A stretch of DNA of 64,000 bases, from assembly GCF_049800675.1 (NCBI RefSeq), contig NZ_JBLOOT010000015.1, positions 1 through 64,000 of the forward strand. Direction: 5' to 3'. The notes beneath the pieces are model-generated. The model made no database searches, was not told where the DNA came from, and saw nothing but the letters and a program-made list of their open reading frames with translations. Position numbers and translations under genes: made by a program. The stretch is from Cauispirillum nitrogeniifigens (lineage in GTDB: Bacteria; Pseudomonadota; Alphaproteobacteria; Rhodospirillales; Rhodospirillaceae). Positions within the stretch are counted from its first letter, which is position 1; each line of letters begins with the position of its first letter. Positions 62,960-64,000 of this stretch are shown here, piece by piece.

Positions 62960-63495
62960 GAACTCTGTCTCCCTTTCCGCCGACGCAGACCATAGACGAA
63001 GGGCGGTACGGCGACGGCGGCGAGACCGCCGGCCAGCACGGCCCACTCCAGCGCCCGGCGCACTGGCGTCGGCGGCTGTGTCGCCACCAGATGCTCCACC
63101 AGCACCGCCCGGTCGGAGGCGCTGACCTCGGCGCCGTTGAGCAGGATCATGCGCAGGATCACCGCCGTCCAGCCGAGGGGGCCGTGGAACTTCCCTTGAT
63201 AATATCCCGCCTCGTGGCAGGTTTGACAGCGAAGTTCGATGAGGCGTTCGGCGTAGGGCCGCGCCTGCTCGGCCGCTTGACGCCGCGCACGGTCCTCGGC
63301 CGCCTGCCGGGCCAGGGCGGCGCGGCGCTCCTCGTCGGCGGCACGCTCATCGGCTATCCGGCGCGCTGCGGCATCCCGCTCGGCGGGCGTGAGCACCGAA
63401 TGCACGCCGTACTCCGCGGCATCCATTTCCGCCCGTGACAGGCCGGCGGACAGCAACATCACCGCGAGGACGACGATTGCCCCCCAATGCCTCAT
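62956..63495 (-). CDS. Membrane-anchored CxxCH (c-type heme) protein
   Basis: Predicted 179-aa protein. A signal peptide (AIVVLAVMLLSAGLSRA) is followed by a charged, alanine/arginine-rich helix likely to form a coiled coil (about residues 37-82). A single heme motif CQTCH (90-94) comes next, then a C-terminal membrane helix (about 151-170) with a basic tail. I know no named family with this layout. It could pass electrons between the quinone or cytochrome pool and a periplasmic enzyme. It is coupled by overlaps to genes on both sides. Confidence 0.8.
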   Translation of the reverse strand: MRHWGAIVVLAVMLLSAGLSRAEMDAAEYGVHSVLTPAERDAAARRIADERAADEERRAALARQAAEDRARRQAAEQARPYAERLIELRCQTCHEAGYYQGKFHGPLGWTAVILRMILLNGAEVSASDRAVLVEHLVATQPPTPVRRALEWAVLAGGLAAVAVPPFVYGLRRRKGRQSS

Positions 63496-64000
63496 GCCTT
63501 CTCCCTGGACCTCCAGGAGTGGCGGCGGATTTCAGGCGGCATCACCTCGACCAGCCCCATTTCGCTGGTCCGACACTTGGGGCAGACGTTGAGGAAGTCA
63601 TCGTCGATGCCCTTCTTGCGCAGGACCTTGCGCATGTTGCGCAGTTCCACGCCCTGAAGGAAGCTCTCGCCGCACACGCGGCAGGTCTGGGCATCCTCGG
63701 GCCGCTCGACAACCGGCGCCGGAGCAGCCTTCGCTGGCGCGGCCGCGATGGCGGGCACGTCCCCGTGCCACAGGAAGCGACCGGCCAGATCGAGCAGCGG
63801 GCGGTAAGGATTGGCGGCGCAGACTTCGCTGACGTCGACCTGGGCCATGCGCCCCATCATCATGCGAACGGCCGGACGCAGGTAGCCAGCCAGCAGCTTC
63901 CCGACGTCTTCGCGGGCGGCCTCTTCGTCCTTGCGGTAGAGCACGGACAGGAACTCCAGGACCACCGACAGGGTGTCGGGCAGTTCGCCGACCTGCTGCG
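63492..64000 (-). CDS. NarJ/TorD-like chaperone with C-terminal zinc ribbon (5' end outside window)
   Basis: The open frame runs off the right edge, so the start is not visible. The visible 169 codons open with ELPDTLSVVLEFLSVL and continue YRKDEEAAREDVGKLL, the pattern of chaperones for molybdenum-dependent membrane reductases. After an alanine/proline linker comes a four-cysteine ribbon: CRVCGESF and NVCPKCR, 25 residues apart. That addition is not part of standard NarJ or TorD. With moeA in the same operon it predicts a molybdoenzyme whose structural genes lie to the right of the window. Confidence 0.72.
   Translation of the reverse strand, partial: QQVGELPDTLSVVLEFLSVLYRKDEEAAREDVGKLLAGYLRPAVRMMMGRMAQVDVSEVCAANPYRPLLDLAGRFLWHGDVPAIAAAPAKAAPAPVVERPEDAQTCRVCGESFLQGVELRNMRKVLRKKGIDDDFLNVCPKCRTSEMGLVEVMPPEIRRHSWRSREKA

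Overview
The window is GC-rich chromosomal DNA (many GTG starts, strong G/C third-position bias) from an alphaproteobacterium, most likely of the Rhodospirillales. The evidence is the yqeY-dnaG-rpoD cluster divergent from carA/carB, metX-metW, chorismate mutase-hisC-tyrC, an alphaproteobacterial-type GGAAAAC-GGGTCC-ACTTTTCC palindromic repeat, and a sox cluster. No genus can be named from the sequence alone. Most of the window is ordinary core genome. The accessory material lies at the two ends and around 47.4-64 kb.

Left end (1-2.7 kb): the N-terminus of an IS630-type transposase runs off the edge. A compact minus-strand operon follows, with two tandem paralogous helix-turn-helix proteins and a protein carrying the three rolling-circle (HUH) Rep motifs. 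Upstream lies an unrecognised 286-aa gene, and then a tRNA with anticodon CAT (probably Ile2), a usual integration site. Core block 1 (2.8-16.7 kb): alpha/beta hydrolase, rpoD, dnaG interrupted by a 314-aa intein, yqeY, carA, a small unknown gene, carB, greA and ppa. Core block 2 (16.8-34.5 kb): LpoA-like lipoprotein, rsmI-yraN-BON lipoprotein-SirB1, gshB, thiC with a TPP riboswitch, DUF983, a DEDD exonuclease, metXW, the phenylalanine/tyrosine genes, an LprI-like protein, a Nudix hydrolase and mutS. Core block 3 (34.5-47.4 kb): malic enzyme, phoR, phoU, two LysE exporters, AraC and Lrp regulators, a 2-Cys peroxiredoxin, trxB, a LysR regulator and msrA.

Right end (47.4-64 kb): a structured RNA with a strong terminator and a decayed IS256 copy precede a sulfur-oxidation region. 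soxYZ point left. soxA, soxX, an exported DsrE-like gene, soxW and soxV point right. Between them sit a membrane histidine kinase, a Tat-exported periplasmic binding protein and an NtrC-type sigma54 activator. Both sox transcription units are preceded by a -24/-12 promoter placed exactly 65 nt before the start codon, and each has a similar upstream dyad. This suggests a binding protein-kinase-activator system switching on sox transcription. soxB and soxCD are not in the window. A second set of the same three parts (PhnD-like binding protein, kinase, sigma54 activator) follows on the minus strand. It is translationally coupled to moeA, a membrane-anchored CxxCH protein and a NarJ/TorD-like chaperone with a C-terminal zinc ribbon cut by the right edge. 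That arrangement predicts a molybdoenzyme operon just outside the window.

Dispersed repeats: five copies of a roughly 77-155 bp element with inverted CACCAAG-rich ends lie between genes. A second set of palindromes begins and/or ends with CTAG and supplies stop codons to phoU, the DUF2867 gene and the Lrp gene.
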